Shown in pieces: positions 9,650 through 24,600 of a stretch of 64,000 nucleotides of DNA. Source of the DNA: Gordionus sp. m RMFG-2023 (taxonomy: Eukaryota; Nematomorpha; Gordioida; Chordodea; Parachordodidae); NCBI RefSeq assembly GCF_954871325.1, contig NC_088775.1, positions 29,985,561 through 30,049,560 on the forward strand, written 5' to 3'. A program made the position numbers and the translations under genes. Positions within the stretch are counted from its first letter, which is position 1; each line of letters opens with the position of its first letter. The notes under the pieces were generated by a model, which made no database searches, was not told where the DNA came from, and saw only the letters and a program-made list of their open reading frames with translations.

Positions 9650-12600
9650 GTAAAATAATATACTGTAATTTTATAATATACTTGTTTTATTGTTTCATAC
9701 AAAGATATAAGCAAACTTTTCCATCTTTTTTTTCTCGATATAATAAACATTCTTTTATATATATATACATGTCTTAAATATCTGAATCAATTAATCTTAA
9801 ATTAAAAGCGCTTCTAAGATAAAAACATGACATGTCAGACAATATAATAATTTTGTTCCAAAAAGATAACATATTTATCTATTTTATGTAAGCTGACATA
9901 TTTATCTATTCTATGTAAGCTCCAAAAAGACAACTTTTTATTATTATATTTCAGCTGTTTTTTATATTCTCCTTTCGTATTTAAAATATCAGTCGGTGCT
10001 AATATTTATTTTTTGTAATTATTCCATCACATAATAATATAATTTGAATTTTCATTATCAACACAAAATTGACCTTAGTGTTTTCTTAAAATAATATTTA
10101 ACCTTTTTATTTTAAACTAAAAATTTTTTATCATTAACTATCATCAGTGGCATATCCAGGATTTTCCTATGGGGGGGGTATGTCCCCAAGCTATTCTATT
10201 AAATTAATATTATTTTTAGCTTATTTATTAATTCGTGCTTATGGATATTAAAAGTTATATATAACCCAATTTTTTAATATTTTAAGTTAGGTATATTATA
10301 TTTAATAGATTTTTTAAAATATAAAATTGAAATAAAGTTTAGTGTCATTTTTTTAAAATAAAATTTACTTTAAAAACAGCTTCAGCTTATATGTATAATA
10401 AAAAATTTTTATTGAAAATACTATTTGTAGTGTGTATTAGATATTGACTAGAAAATAATTTAAAAATAAGTTTTTATAACTTCTTATTAAATACAATATT
10501 ATGCAAAAAATTTATTAACTATAATTGTAATGATTTTTAATTTTCGTGGGAAATTTGGCAATTTATCAAGAATTTTATTTATCTCTGGAACCAAATCTCT
10601 GAATATTTAACTGAGATACTAGCCTATTTAGCCAAGATTCGGAAGTAGTATTTCGTAAATATGTTTTCAACTTTCGCAAGTTGGAAAAGGTCATTTCATT
10701 TGTACATATTGTAATAGGAAAATATGCAAGAATATAAAACAACTTCAAAATATTTGGAAATTGAGCCAAGGTGTCCTTGCACCAATTTATTGCATCAATA
10801 GCATGCCCAGGTAAAATAACTAAACTTATGAAATATTTATACCACAATTCAAATTCACTGGTTAAATTGATTTCAGTATCAATATCATATGAATAAAATT
10901 TTGCAAAATATTTTATTTTACCAATAGTAGTATCAGAAAATGAAGGGTCTAAAATTTGAAGCCGTATTTTTTTTTGCAATAAAAAGTATCTAAGAATGTA
11001 GTGAAAATGGATATTTTATAATATTCTTCAGTTGAGTCAACATTTATATTACATTTCAATAATTGCCTAGTTGCTAGACAAGGTTTAATTTAGCCTTCGA
11101 TTCAACGTCTAGATAAATATTATGAAAATATTCATCTACATTCATTCTTATTGTATTTACCTGTTCATATACATTCTTCGCCAAATCAATAACCTGAACC
11201 AAATCTAAATTTGGTTTTTGTAAATTTCTACAAAGCAGTGAGCTATAAGAAAATAATTTATTAATGCAACTAGTAGCACAGATAAACTCAGATTAATCTA
11301 TTGAATTTAATAATGATATTCGCTTCTGAAGATACATTATTATCTTGCCATAATTTCATTTAAAGATATTCTGATAATCTCTTCCAGTTCTGCCTAAACT
11401 GAATTATGACGTATGGTTAGCACATTTTTTTAAATTTTTGATAAGGGGTTTCTGGTTCATTCATTGATATAGTCCGATTTAAAACATCTGTTGCTTCGGA
11501 TATTGAAAAAATCTTAAATTTTGGATATAATAGCTAAAAATATATATTTATTTTATTTTATAAATTAAAACACCCATGGCATTGCTTATAGAAGGTAGTA
11601 GTGATCTGCATCGGGCCTAATTTTTCAAGCCTGTCCCGACCTGAAATTTTTTTGAAGATGTTTTGCTGGCCCAGCCCGAACCCGAAATTTTTTATAAAAA
11701 AATTTACCAGCTTGGCCCAGCTCAAATTTATTTAAATATAGAAATTAATTTTTATAATTACTCAAAATAAAAGACATATGTTATATGTCGTTTAGTTTCA
11801 ATAAATAAATTAAAATATTTTTTTAGATATATTTAAAAAAAATTCCAAGATCCAACCCAATTCGGCCCTATTTTTTTAAAAAATATTAGACCCGGCCCGA
11901 ACCCGATTATTTTAAATATTAGGCCCAGCCCAAAGCCCGTTCAGGCCTGGTACAGGCCGGGCCTAACTTTCCAGATTTCTAGAAGGTAGAGCACATGAAT
12001 CTGATAATTCAACGAATGAGATGCAAAGTGAACATATATAGCAGATGGATATTTTTTTAAAATATGTGCTTTGACACCATTTAAATAGCCACTCATAGCT
12101 GGGGCACCATCATAACCTTGTCCTCGCATTAAATTTATATTTAACAAAATAGTATGGGTGTGGGCCTCCCCTCATATCCACATTTGGCATAAACTGTAAA
12201 AATTCTTCTAATATTTGTATATCACTTATGATTTATAATTTTTTTTATTATCAATAAAATTATAAACTTGCCATCCAGGTTTATAGCGCACATATAAAGA
12301 CGGCTATTGTTACTTGCAACTATTGTTGCATTTAAAAAATTATAAAAAAAGTAAAATTTTCATTTTTTAAAGAACGCATGTTGTTTTTTTTACCCAATAT
12401 TTATTTATTTCAAAATAATTTTTTTTTTTATTTATAAATAAATATATTTTTTTTCATAAATAAAAATTATTTTATTAAAAATTAGCTCTCCATTTTTTTT
12501 TATAATTAATTAAAGTCAGTATTTTTTTATTAAATTTTCTTTTTTAAGCTATAATTTCGAATAATAGATAACAGCAGAAGAATTCCATGAAAATGACCAA

Positions 12601-15600
12601 AAAACAACTCAAAACTTATCTTAAGTCTTTTTATACTATAGGCATTACAATAAACTGGATAAATTGAGACTCTTCATAAGCAAATATTTTTATTAAGCTA
12701 TAAATAAGTTTTTTTCCTAATTAATTAAAATTTTCATGTTTAATCTAATTTTCACAATATATATTTAGTCTACACTAAAAATAGATAATAGCAGAAGAAT
12801 TCCATGAAAATGACCAAATAAACAACTCAAAACTTAGATAAATAGATTATATCTTAATTCTTTTTAGGCATTACAATAAACTGGATAAATTGAGACTCTT
12901 CATAAGAATATTTTTATTAAACTATAAATTATAAATATGTTTTTTTTCTAATTAATTAAATTTTTCATGTTTAATCTAATTTTCACAATATATATATTTA
13001 GTCTACACTAAAAATAGATAACAGCAGAATAATTCCATGAAAATGACCAAAAAAACAAAATAGATTATATCTTAATTCTTTTTATACTATAGGTATTACA
13101 ATAAACTGGATAAATTGAGACTCTTCATAAGCAAATATTTTTATTAAGCTATAAATTATAAATATGTTTTTTTCCTAATTAATTAAATTTTTCATGTTTA
13201 ATCTAATTTTCACAATAAATATTTAGTCTACACTAAAAATAGATAATAGCAGAAGAATTCCATGAAAATGACCAAAAAAACAACTCAAAACTTAGATAAA
13301 TAGATTATATCTTAATTCTTTTTATACTATAAGCATTACAATAAACTGGATAAATTGAGACTCTTTTTAAGCAAATATTTATTTCTTTTTCATAACATTT
13401 GTATTTTAAACATGATTACACTATTTAAATATATTATTATAATAAAAATAGATACAATTATAATAATTTTGAATGCAATTTGTGAAATGACAAGGTTTTA
13501 GGTAATTGTAATTGATCCTGTATGGGTAGTTCTATATTCTCTTTGGATAATTGTAGATTTTCTTTGGGTAGTTCTAGATTCTCTTTGGATAATTGTAGAT
13601 TTTCTTGATTCGTGATATCCTGCATTTTAGAAAGATCGATTTCATTATCTATTTCTTTATTTATAGCTTTTTTTTTGTTAAAAATAGTGTACTACTATTT
13701 TTTCTTTTTTCTATTTATTTTTTCAGGCATTTTTAAATTTTTAACTAATTCTAAGGAATTAGAAGATGATGGTAAACTATTAATATTCTCTTTGTTTTCC
13801 AATGTATTTATTCTTTTTTTGCTTTTAAGATATTCTAGGTTACATACCTTTTCACATGTCTCTTTTAATTCCTGATAGCATATAATCATCAGGTCATTTG
13901 GTAGCTCCTTAATAAAGTTGCCAATATTATTTTGAAAATATTCTTGTGTCATTTTATATATTTCTATATCTGTTAATTCACATTTATTTTTAGTATTTTT
14001 TGAAATAATTTCTATATCAATATTATCATCCCTTTGATTCGATCATAGGAGGGACTAATACCATAAAAAAATATTCGGCTTAAAAAAATATATTTTTTAC
14101 CTGCAATAATATCTATTTCACAATTTCCATTAGGGTTTAATTCGATCATATTTGACTAATTAATTATAAAAAAAAATGGAGAGCTAATTTTTAATAAAAT
14201 AATTTTTATTTATGAAAAAAAATATATTTATTTATAAATAAAAAAAAAATTATTTTGAAATAAATTATTGTTAATGGTAAAAAAACACAACATGCGTTCT
14301 TTAAAAAATGAAAATTTTACTTTTTTTATAATTTTTTAAATGCAACAATAGTTGCAAGTAACAATAGCCTATAAAACATTTAATCTATTCCAGCGACATC
14401 TGTTATCTTATTAGTCAAGAACGAAAAGTAGGGTGATTTGTTGATATTTGTAATTCAATACTTATTCATTGCAGGTATTGATGATTTCATTCTGAATTAT
14501 TGGGCTCAAATAGGTGTGCTTTTTAGGAGCATTTAATAAATTATCTTTAAGTATAGGATCTGCAAGAGATCTATTTCGAAAAATAGCCCTAAGGTTTCCG
14601 TCATCATTGTTATTATCATTATCATTATCAAATATTCAACTGCTATCTCTATGTCCTCGAAGGGCGATACCTTGGATACCCATTAGAGGTCTGCACCCAA
14701 GAACCCGCCCACCCAATGTTTTAAAAAAATTTAACCCGTCCGCCCATAGTTTTCAAAAAAATATATACCAGCCACTCATTTGTCTAAAATTCCTTACCTG
14801 CACGCTCACCCATTAGCAGAGTTGTTAAAAGATACTTTTTAAATGAATCCAGATACAGATACATAGTTATAAAATTTATCTAGATACAGATACAGCTTCT
14901 AAAAAGTTATTTTGATACAGATACAATTATGTATCTAGGTACAGATACATTTTTTATTATACTCTTAGATAAGGTTTGAATAAACCTAAATTAGGATTCT
15001 ATTGTGAAAATTCATGAAATGATCTAAAAAATTTATTGACTCGTTATCCAATTTATCAAAATATAACTAAAATAATGATTTTTTAATATTAATATAATAT
15101 ATGATTAATATAAATAATTATTATATATCATTAATAAAATAATATAATATATGATTAAATGATTATAAATAATTATTAGATTTCAGTAATAAAATATTTT
15201 CAAAATTTTGGTCATTAAGACATCCTCGTTTATCTGTAGAGACATTTTTAGCTATACTAAAAAGTCTTTCAACAGGGGTGCTGGAAGGGATTGTAGTGTT
15301 ATATTTAATGAATAACATTTTTATATCAGGATATTGTTTAAAAATACTAAAATCTCGGCATTCATTTTTGAACAAACTATTTAAAATTTGTTGATTATCA
15401 GAATTTAAATCATAGAAAAATCGGATATCAAATTATTGGTTTTTTTTTCACAGGTTAATTTGCACTCATTTGAAGACTTTGATAACTCAACTAATCTTTG
15501 TATTAATTTTTTTTTTTTAATTTTCATCCATTTGTAACCATGTCCAATCTAGTTTAAAAAAAGGATGAAGCATAGTTGCCAATATATTTTCACCTTCAAA

Positions 15601-18600
15601 AATTGTCCCGATAAACCTAGAATTATTAAATATTGATTAATTTATTATTAATTTACCTATCTTCAATCCCTTTAAGTAAGGCATTTAAGAATGGTAAACA
15701 AAATTTCAGGTTCATTTGTTTAAAAATTTTCAATTTAACAATGAGATGGGAAATAGTTGCACAGTAATAAGCTGTGAATTGACTCCTAGGTATGAACTAA
15801 AATTTAACATTTCTTAAAACAGCTCATATAATTTGTTTGTAATTAAATTATTATACAAATTTAAATGTTAGCTATACCGGCGATAGGCACTCCAACAATC
15901 TGCTGTTGTGCATATTAACGTATTAGACTTTTAATGATTTCTTTCATTTCACTCCCATCTTTCGGAAATTCTAGCAACCACTGTCTGTCTGCAAATTATA
16001 TTTTTTGTGGTTTTCAACAACTGAAAATGGCTGAATGCTATCTATAATAAAATCAACAATTAAATCATCTAAAGTGGTTTGGGTTAAAGTCTGAGGTATC
16101 TTGGAAAAAAATCAATGGACTATGAGAGTCCAATATTTTCTTTAATAGATTTTTTATCATTCCCCTTTTTTATTTGGATTAAGAGTGTTTGATGTTTTCT
16201 CTTAAAATTTAAAATTAAAATTGTAAATTTAGTATCTATTACCCTTAAGTGTTTTACAATGTTGCAAGTTGAGTTAATGCTAACTAAAATTTGTATATTT
16301 TTTGGTAGACATGGCAAACATTTTACTAACAGAGATTTGTTTTCTTTATTTTGAGATATTATTTTAAAATATGGTCTATAAATTGGCCATGGAATGTCGT
16401 CATTTTCATCATCAATATTAATCTTCAAAATTAATATAATAGAATTAAATAAAATCCCAATTCCATTGCAATTAAAAATAGCAAATTCCTTGAGATGGAT
16501 TGTAATATCAGAATTTGCTTGTTATTGATAAATCGGACATAAATTTAATTAATATTTATATATTCTTTTTTATATATAAGTTTTAATATTTACATATATA
16601 TATAATTTTTTAATATATATTAATATTATGTTATATGCTCATATGAAATAAAATAAATTTTACATTCAAGTATTTTTATTTATAATATAAAAAAGCGTTA
16701 AATAAAAGTATATCAAAATGTATCTTAAAAAGTATCTAAAACAGATACAGATACCTCTAAAATAATATATAGATACAGATACTTTAATAAAAAATCTAAC
16801 TAGATACAGATACCACATTTTTATATTTAGATACAGTATCTAGATACTTGTATTTAGATATTTTAACAACTCTGTCGCCCGCCCATTATAAAAAATTATA
16901 ACCCAAGCCCGCTTATAAAATTTAATCATAGCTATTCTTTCAGTTTTTTAAGCATCTAATTAAAATATTTCAGCATTACACCTCTACAAAAAGTTTATAA
17001 TTTAGGAAATTAATTTAAGCATCCAAATAGAATATTTATGAAATAAATATAAATATTAAATTGTTATTATATGTAATTATAATGCAAAAATAATAATGAA
17101 TCGACATTTTCTGGATTCATACACGTTTTTCTTTGTTCTAAAAACATTCCAGCAATAAATCCTCGTTCAGAAGAAGCACTAGTTGCAGGAATTGCCACTT
17201 GCTAATCTTGATAGCTTTGGTAAATCTCTTGTCGTTTCCAACAAAGTAGGATATCCGTTTGAAGTATATCCTCTTCCTCAAGTAAGATCCGGATGTCCCG
17301 TATGCAATATATGTAAAACTCTTTTTTTGAAGTGAGTACGAAATGATTAATCTGCCATTCCAAAATAAAATACCGTGCTATTTTTGTAAGCGTTTTCATG
17401 CTATTCGGAATAGTAACAAAACAAAATATTATAGTTTTATAAACCGGACCTCTAGTTAATATTAGAAGCAGATGCATCTAAGCAAGGATTTGGAGCTGTA
17501 CTCATGCAAAAATATGACTGGTAACGAATTTACAATAGCTTACACCACAAGAACTTTACAAGACGCTGAAAAAAAATTATTCTATAATAGACAAAAAAGC
17601 AAAAACAATAATTAACAACGTAGGAAAATTTCACAACTATTTATATGGACGAAAATTTAAAATTTGAACAGACCACAAACCTTAATAAAGATCTATCGTA
17701 ATAACAGAGATTTATGCTCATTAACAAACTAAAGATTATTACGTTGGGCTTATAAATTATCTGCATATGATTATGATATAATATTCAAGAAAGGCGCTAA
17801 TAATATAATTGCAGATGCTTTATCGCGAAAACCAATAGAGAAAAATGATGATAGAATAACAAGCGAAAATAAAACAGTGAAATATATACCTACTTATGAC
17901 ACATTAACTCTATCAAGAAAGGAACTTAGAGAAGAAACCGCAAAAATCTAATTTTAAGAAGAGTAAAAATATTAATAAATGGTACAAATATACAAAATCA
18001 AGCACCATGAATGATGACGGTATTTTATTTTGGAGTGATAGATTAATCATTTCGTACTCACTTCAAAAAAGAGTTTTACATATATTGCATACGGGACATC
18101 CGGGTATTACATCAATGAATTCCATTACGAGACATTATATATGGTGAGAACAATTAGAGATGTCGAAAAACTAGTAAAGTGTTATTCACTTAAAAAAACG
18201 ATTGGTACAATAAAAAAAAGAAATATTGTTATTGATCATTTAATTAATTATGATTTTTCTTTAGTTTGTTTTTGAACAAAAATTTTAAATTTCCTTAACC
18301 CGCCCGCCCATTTTTTAAATTTCTTAACCCACCCGCCCGTGTATAGTTTCAAAAAAGTTTTAACCGACGGGAGAGCCGAACCCGCTCAATGTAGACCTCT
18401 ATACCACATACCAGGAGAGCGTCAATTATTGGCATTAGTCCGGATCTATTCCTCGAGGCAAGTCCTTGTTTTCCAGCATCAATTATTCGAATAATATCCA
18501 TGGATTCTCCATTTTTTATCGATCGCAAGGAATATATAGTTCGTTGTGCATCAATATGATACATATTATTTTGTTGGTTATTGAAAATTTCAGTAGTGAC

Positions 18601-21600
18601 TTTCCATTTAGTAACTGGTGTTAATACTAAGCTTTGTAATTTTTGCTGGGCTCTTTCAGCAAATTTTTGAACCAAATAAAACACAATTCTTGCAGAATGC
18701 ACTATTAATGGTAGGAGAAAATGCTAGCCATGGCCACCTTGATAACCAAACATATTGAAACCTTAATTTTTTTGTTGTAGTGTCCCTAATAAATTAGAAA
18801 GTTAGATCCGGTTGATATATAGCAAAATTTTTTAATTTTTTTAAAAGAGTTAAATCATTCTTTAAGAAATTATATATATCCCATGGTTGATGAAACCCTA
18901 ATAAAATAATTTGTATAAATTTATCCTTCATTCTCATAAGGATAGTTGGACAAAACTAATCTCATAAATATATATAATGCAATGAAAAAAAACATAAAAA
19001 TTTTATTTTTAAATGGTTGTTTTATCAATAAAAATATTGTAAAAATTTGTTGAAAAACTATAACTATTTTATATTTAAAAAAAGGTCATAGCATAGAGGA
19101 GATGTGGCATAAATGGTATTTGGACTGGTCATCACCCTTTAACTTTTTATCTCAAAATGTGTATATTTATATGTTTACCTAATTTTTAGTACTTTTTATT
19201 TAATATACATATAAAAGCATTTAACGATAATAGACAAGTATTGTCTGGCTAAAATGAATACATTCACACATACATATTGAAATGAAGATGAACAAATTTA
19301 ATTGGCAATTGATGTTATAATCATTAAAAAATTCCACACTATTAGTATCTATCAAATTTAATATTCTTATAACAACTTTAAGAAGAGCAATGCAAAAATA
19401 CATGAAGACTTTGCAATATCCCCATATGGAATGGTATTCATTTCATCAGAAGCATTAATATTCAAAGAGCAAGGAACCACATCTCCCCTAAACTACAAAC
19501 ATTATAAATAAAATAGTTTTAATTTAATAAAAAATTTATACATATTGCCTAACCTGATTTTCATAAAATATATGCTACCTACCTTTATTATTTTTTTCTT
19601 CAGTATTTGTTCATTTTTTTCATGTTCAGCCTTATTTAACTTTTGTATTTATTTCTTCTGTTCTACAAAATGGAAATAAAAATGAACAATATTTAATTTT
19701 TTTAGATATTTATTAAAAATTAAAATATTATAAAAAATCTTGTTAATTTCTAACTCGCTAATAATTTTGAATTTGATAAAATAATCATAATAGATATATC
19801 TAGAAATAATCATAATAATAAATTAAATTACCGTTTTATTTCTATCTTTATTTAAATCTTGTAATTAATTTATAATTGTATAATTTATAAAAAAAATATA
19901 TAATTAGTATAATTAGTAAACGATTACGGGGGAAAAAATCATAATAACAAAAGGACAATATTGAGGCATAGATCATAAAAAAATGTAAATACAAAATAAA
20001 TAAAAGCGAAAGCAGCAAAATTATTCAAAACCTCCTTCACCTAATCATCAGGAGAGATCTAATTAATAAAACAAACATAATTAGCCTTAAGAATGGCGAT
20101 TGCGATCCTCTGCCTTAAATAAAAATTAACCTTAGCGAGGCTCCCCAAAATTTTTTCTGATTAGGCGGCCAACGTCTTTAAAAAGTTTTTAGCCAAATCA
20201 CCATATGTAGTTAAGGTGGAGCAAATGATGGGTATGAATATATAATTTGAGGAATCAGCGCTGTATTTGCCGATCTTAAAATTTTGAGCTCTGTTCACAG
20301 CGTCCTTGTTAAAATTAAAGGGGGAGTTAGTGTCCAGACAAGAGAAATCCCATATTAGAAACTTCCCTTGAGACCATGGGATACGTGTGACCCCATCAGG
20401 TCGCCTACTATCGGAAAATAAGCCAGAAGGCTCCATTGAGGTAGGAAAACCAGCTGACCTAAGTGCAAGAGATATGATTTGATTGCACTTCAAGTGTCGA
20501 GTTTGCCGACCGGGATTACGATTGCAATGTAAAGGTTGCAGCGCCATATTGTTATCATCAGTATGACATTTGCTGTATTTATATGGTAATGAAAAGGGAA
20601 TGTTGAGCTTGATACATAGAGCATAGCTGAGCTCATGGTTGTCCAATTCGAGTTTGTGATTGTAGCTGGAATAACATCTAAAAATTCATATCCCCGATCT
20701 TTGATAAGTTCAATAAATGTGGATCTAGCCAATGGTGAGAAACTCGAAATAAGGTAATCAACGGAGTTTTTCACAAGTGGTAAATCCCAATCCTGCTTAA
20801 CAGAGATCGGAAATAGGGTTGTGGTTGTGACGGATTTTGCTCATTCTCTCTTAGCTGTATAAAAAAGGATCGTGAACCGACAGATGTTGGTCAATTAATA
20901 TACGTGCCTGAAGGTGGCTAGCAGAACGCACATATTGAAATCGACAATGGGGATCTTATACCAAGACCGCCATGTTTGGAAGGAAGAATTTTCCTATTTA
21001 TTAATATTTCTGAATAATATACACACAAGGAAAGGAAATTTTAATAAAATTTATTTTTAAAAAATAAGTTTTATGTTGGAAAATTGATATTCAAATATTT
21101 GAATAATTTTGGCTGGGGGGGGGCTAAAATTTTTATTACCTTATAATGATAATTATGAAAACAGTCAAATTTGCGATGGGGGGATTTTCTCTCCTTCTCC
21201 ATTAATGGTTACGCACCTGATTATCTAACATCTATTTTTTTTATATTTTGAAGAATAGGATGATTAAGTCGAAAATCACTTTTTAGTTAATATAAAACCT
21301 CAAATGAGTATGTTTGACTAATTAATTTTTGCACACCTTTTTAAATTTTTTCATGCGCTTCGCATATTATTTTACCTTTTAAGACGTCTGATCAATGTAG
21401 TCTAGAGTAGTATATTTTAAATAAATATTTTAGCCAAATAAATATTACGCATAGATGTCCAAACCTTTTTGCTATTTATTAGCAAAATCTCCAGGCTTGT
21501 ATAATATATTTTGGCTAAATTATTGAGTTAGAAATCGAGCCGTTTTACAACACAAAAGAAGGCTTTTTTTAATATTGACTTTTATAAACACTAAAATATA

Positions 21601-24600
21601 CTTTGATTTAATTCTATTTAAAATGTGACCCCATTTATCATTATTTTATTTTAAGCTTGGGCCAGCTAGTTCGAGAATGGGGTATAAACATAAATTAGAT
21701 AACATGGCCCTGATTAAAAACTTATTTCAAATATCATGACATAAATTTGATTTTTTAAAAAATTGGAATATTTACCCTCTTTCGAGAAAACCGAAATGGC
21801 TTATCATATAATCATGTTGCGAAATTGTTGCATTTCCAAAAAAAACGACAATCGTCACTACTTTTGGATAACACTTAACTTGATAATCGCAATTTACATA
21901 AATTTTCTAAAGAAATATAATATTTAAATTTTGTGGGAGAAAATAGGCCAATAATAACCACCCACTAACTTTTTCAACTTATTTTTCGCGAAGTCAAGTA
22001 AAAAATATTTCACTCCAGGCTTTTATAATTTTTTTAAAAATGAAAATGAAAATTTCCTAATAATTTTTAATGCGTTTTTGAGGTATATACTTTCACCTGT
22101 TCATTTATTTGTAACATTAGGTTTGATGTTCTTTATTTCTTTTCATTTGTAATTACGTTTTATTATCTTTTGTAATTACGTTTTTATTTTCTTTTGTAAT
22201 TATGTTTTATTTTCTTTTTAATACACACAAATCAAATAGATTGTAATTAAAAATATTTATGCATCATTTTCGGAAATTAAATTATAAATATTCACACAAA
22301 ATAAAGTTATATTCAGACAAACAAAAGGTTGGTTTAAAATATATTACCACCTCAAAAACCTTGTTTATGAGTGACATATCTAATTAAGTAGTGTTGTTAA
22401 CCGGCATGATTTGAGCCGATTTTTAAAACGGCTAATTCAATATTTTATTTAGAAAAATATTACGTCAACAAGATTTTGATTGTAGATGGGACAAAAATTT
22501 ATTCAACTATTCATGAAATCTCGAGGCTTATAGACAATATTTTTTTGGCTAAAATATTGAGTTAACCGTTTTTAAAAATTGGCTCATATCGAGCCGTTCA
22601 ACAAAGCTAACAAAGAAACAACTAGCAATAAACAACCCCTTCCAGTAGGTCCTTCAATTTCTAAAATGCGCATTTAAAACATCGACCAACCGCACTACAT
22701 CTGGCATTGCGCATAAGGATTAATTCAAAAAATATATATTCAAACAAGTAGTTAATTTAAGAGTATTTCTGCAATATTAACCGAATGTGAATTAGTATTT
22801 TTATGGTAAAAAACTAAGGTATTGGAGTAAAAAATATATATTCAAACAATTAGTTAATTTAAGAGTATTTCTGCAATATTAACCGAATATGAATTAGTAT
22901 TTTTAAGGTAAAAAACCAAGGTATTGGAGTAAAGCCGGTCTCAGGCCATCTGATGAAAAGTTAATAGGATCCATGATGTTTGGTATTTGGGCCCTCATAC
23001 TCATTGTTGAATTAATTCTCGCACGTCTTTCATATTCCCTTGACTAACCGACTTTTTACATTTTATGCATATATGTGGTTAAATGATGACGCATTCAAAT
23101 TGGCAGCATATAGCAACTCTTAATTGTTAATCTGATAAAGGCTTACCTAGGTTGCGACTTTAAATTAAAGGGGTTTATATGAGAATATTTAAATCAATTT
23201 TTTAATCAAGGGCTAAAAAATTGATGGGTATGGTACATGTAACAGCTTTTGGCAAAACTAAAAATTTTCAATCAATTAAGGCCGAATTTAAAAAGTTATC
23301 TATGGGATATCTAGCTTGAACACTAAAAAAAGAAAAGATATAAGGTTTAATGAATATAATATAAACCTCATATTCTCGAAGGTAAATAAATCTCCCAATT
23401 TAATATTTAAAACATTTTCTATATCTCTAAAAACTTTTTGAAATATATGTGGTCTGATTTCATTATTTAATTCAATATTTTATTGGGGTTATTTTTAAAC
23501 CACTCACAAATCATGTATTTATATATTATGTTCCTATAGGCGCTTTCCTGATTCCTTACCTTGTATTCATGCTATTTTGTGGTATGCCGTTGGTATTCCT
23601 TGAATTTTCTTTCGGGCAATTTGCTAGCTTGAGTCCTATTTCGATATGGAAGATATCGCCATTTTTTAAAGGTTAGTAAAAAAAACTTTATATTTAAAAT
23701 GCGATTTTTTCAAAATAATATGTTGTTGAGTTTGGACCGATGGGTCCCCCAGTCTGAATGGGAATAATACAGTCCGTGATCGGGGGTCCGGGATGGTCAA
23801 TGACTGGATCCAGGGGCCCGGGTTTTATCAATTTAGTCATGGAATCACTTGGACAACGTAAATTTCAAAGTTTATTCGAATAAGTGAAATTACAACAAAA
23901 TAAACTTTAATTTAAAAGCACGAAAAATAATTAATGAATCAATGGTGTTTTGTTTTCCACCTTTATAATTTTTAAAACAAAAGGGGAAAAAAAAGTTGTT
24001 ATTTAATCGCGATATAATCATTCATGAAACTGGTAAGAACCAGTTTCAAATGCAATATAAAAATAAGGTATAATATATTAATTTCATAACAAAATAAAGG
24101 AAGATGGGAAAACAAAAGAAACAAGTAGAAACAAAAAAAAGAAATAAGGGGGGATAGAACATAACATATGTATTATTTTATACTTAATATTAAGACTACG
24201 TCTTATCAAATAATTAAAATTGCGAATTATTATTCTTCACCACGCTATCCTTTACTATTTTTTTTACTTGTGCTTGGGAATAAAATGACGCAATTTAATT
24301 GCTTATTTTATTGTATCAATAATACATTTGTAATCTATATATTAAATTTCTTGTGAACTTAGATCAAATATAATATAAATTGCTTTATCGAAGTTATTAT
24401 ATTTTTTTCACCTCTAACTGGTATTGTCTACAAATTTTTTTTTTAAAAAACGGCTTATCTAGGTCTGAGAGGTTTGGTCTCCTTTTGCCCAAATCTTGAG
24501 GCTCTTTTTGACAACATTTCCTTGTTTTTTTTATCTGTACATTCTTTAGTCAAACAAAGGGTCATTTTAATATGTTGTAGTCTTGGTAAGTATGAACTAA

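Larger units (their letters stand above)
10146..12301 (-). mobile_element. ZMYM1-like hAT transposon, 3' half (C-terminal transposase)
   Basis: The left end begins CAGTGGCATATCCAGG at 10146, a classic hAT terminus. On the minus strand the sequence encodes the end of a transposase of the ZMYM1/P52rIPK-like hAT group: at 11941-12147 [20 protein letters not shown] followed by HxxSLN, and at 10575-10979 the C-terminal dimerisation region ([20 protein letters not shown]) ending SRDK. The reading frame is interrupted between these pieces, so the copy is dead. It is split by a hAT MITE (11599-11981) and by a long-TIR element (12302-14369). The rest of the same copy lies at 14370-14693 and 18402-18702. 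Confidence 0.8.
12302..14369. mobile_element. Long-TIR DNA transposon, MULE-like
   Basis: Terminal inverted repeats of about 235 bases: GGCTATTGTTACTTGCAAC at 12302 and its complement ending at 14369. The flanks TATAAAGAC and TATAAAACA (12293-12301, 14370-14378) agree at 7 of 9 positions, suggesting an aged 9-bp target duplication as in Mutator-like elements. Removing the element rejoins the two sides of the ZMYM1-like hAT. The interior holds a four-copy tandem array (12564-13380) and one unidentified ORF. No transposase core was recognised, so the superfamily rests on TIR length and duplication size only. Confidence 0.65.
14694..18401. mobile_element. hAT-type element of the TAGAGRTCTGCA family, carrying two further insertions
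   Basis: Starts TAGAGGTCTGCACCCAAG at 14694 and ends ATGTAGACCTCTA at 18401. The flanks TACCCAT and TACCACAT (ending 14693, starting 18402) are a slightly decayed 8-bp target duplication. Subterminal repeats of the type AACCCGCCCGCCCATTTTT are present at both ends. Inside sit a complete hAT of another family (14817-16874) and a gypsy fossil (about 17150-18240). What is left of the element's own sequence has no recognisable ORF. It is inserted in the ZMYM1-like hAT. Confidence 0.75.

Noticed and set aside
16875-16890. Target duplication for hAT copy 1
   Set aside because: Flanks CCCATTAG and TCGCCCGC do not match; the repeated CCCATTA nearby comes from the surrounding element's own repeats.
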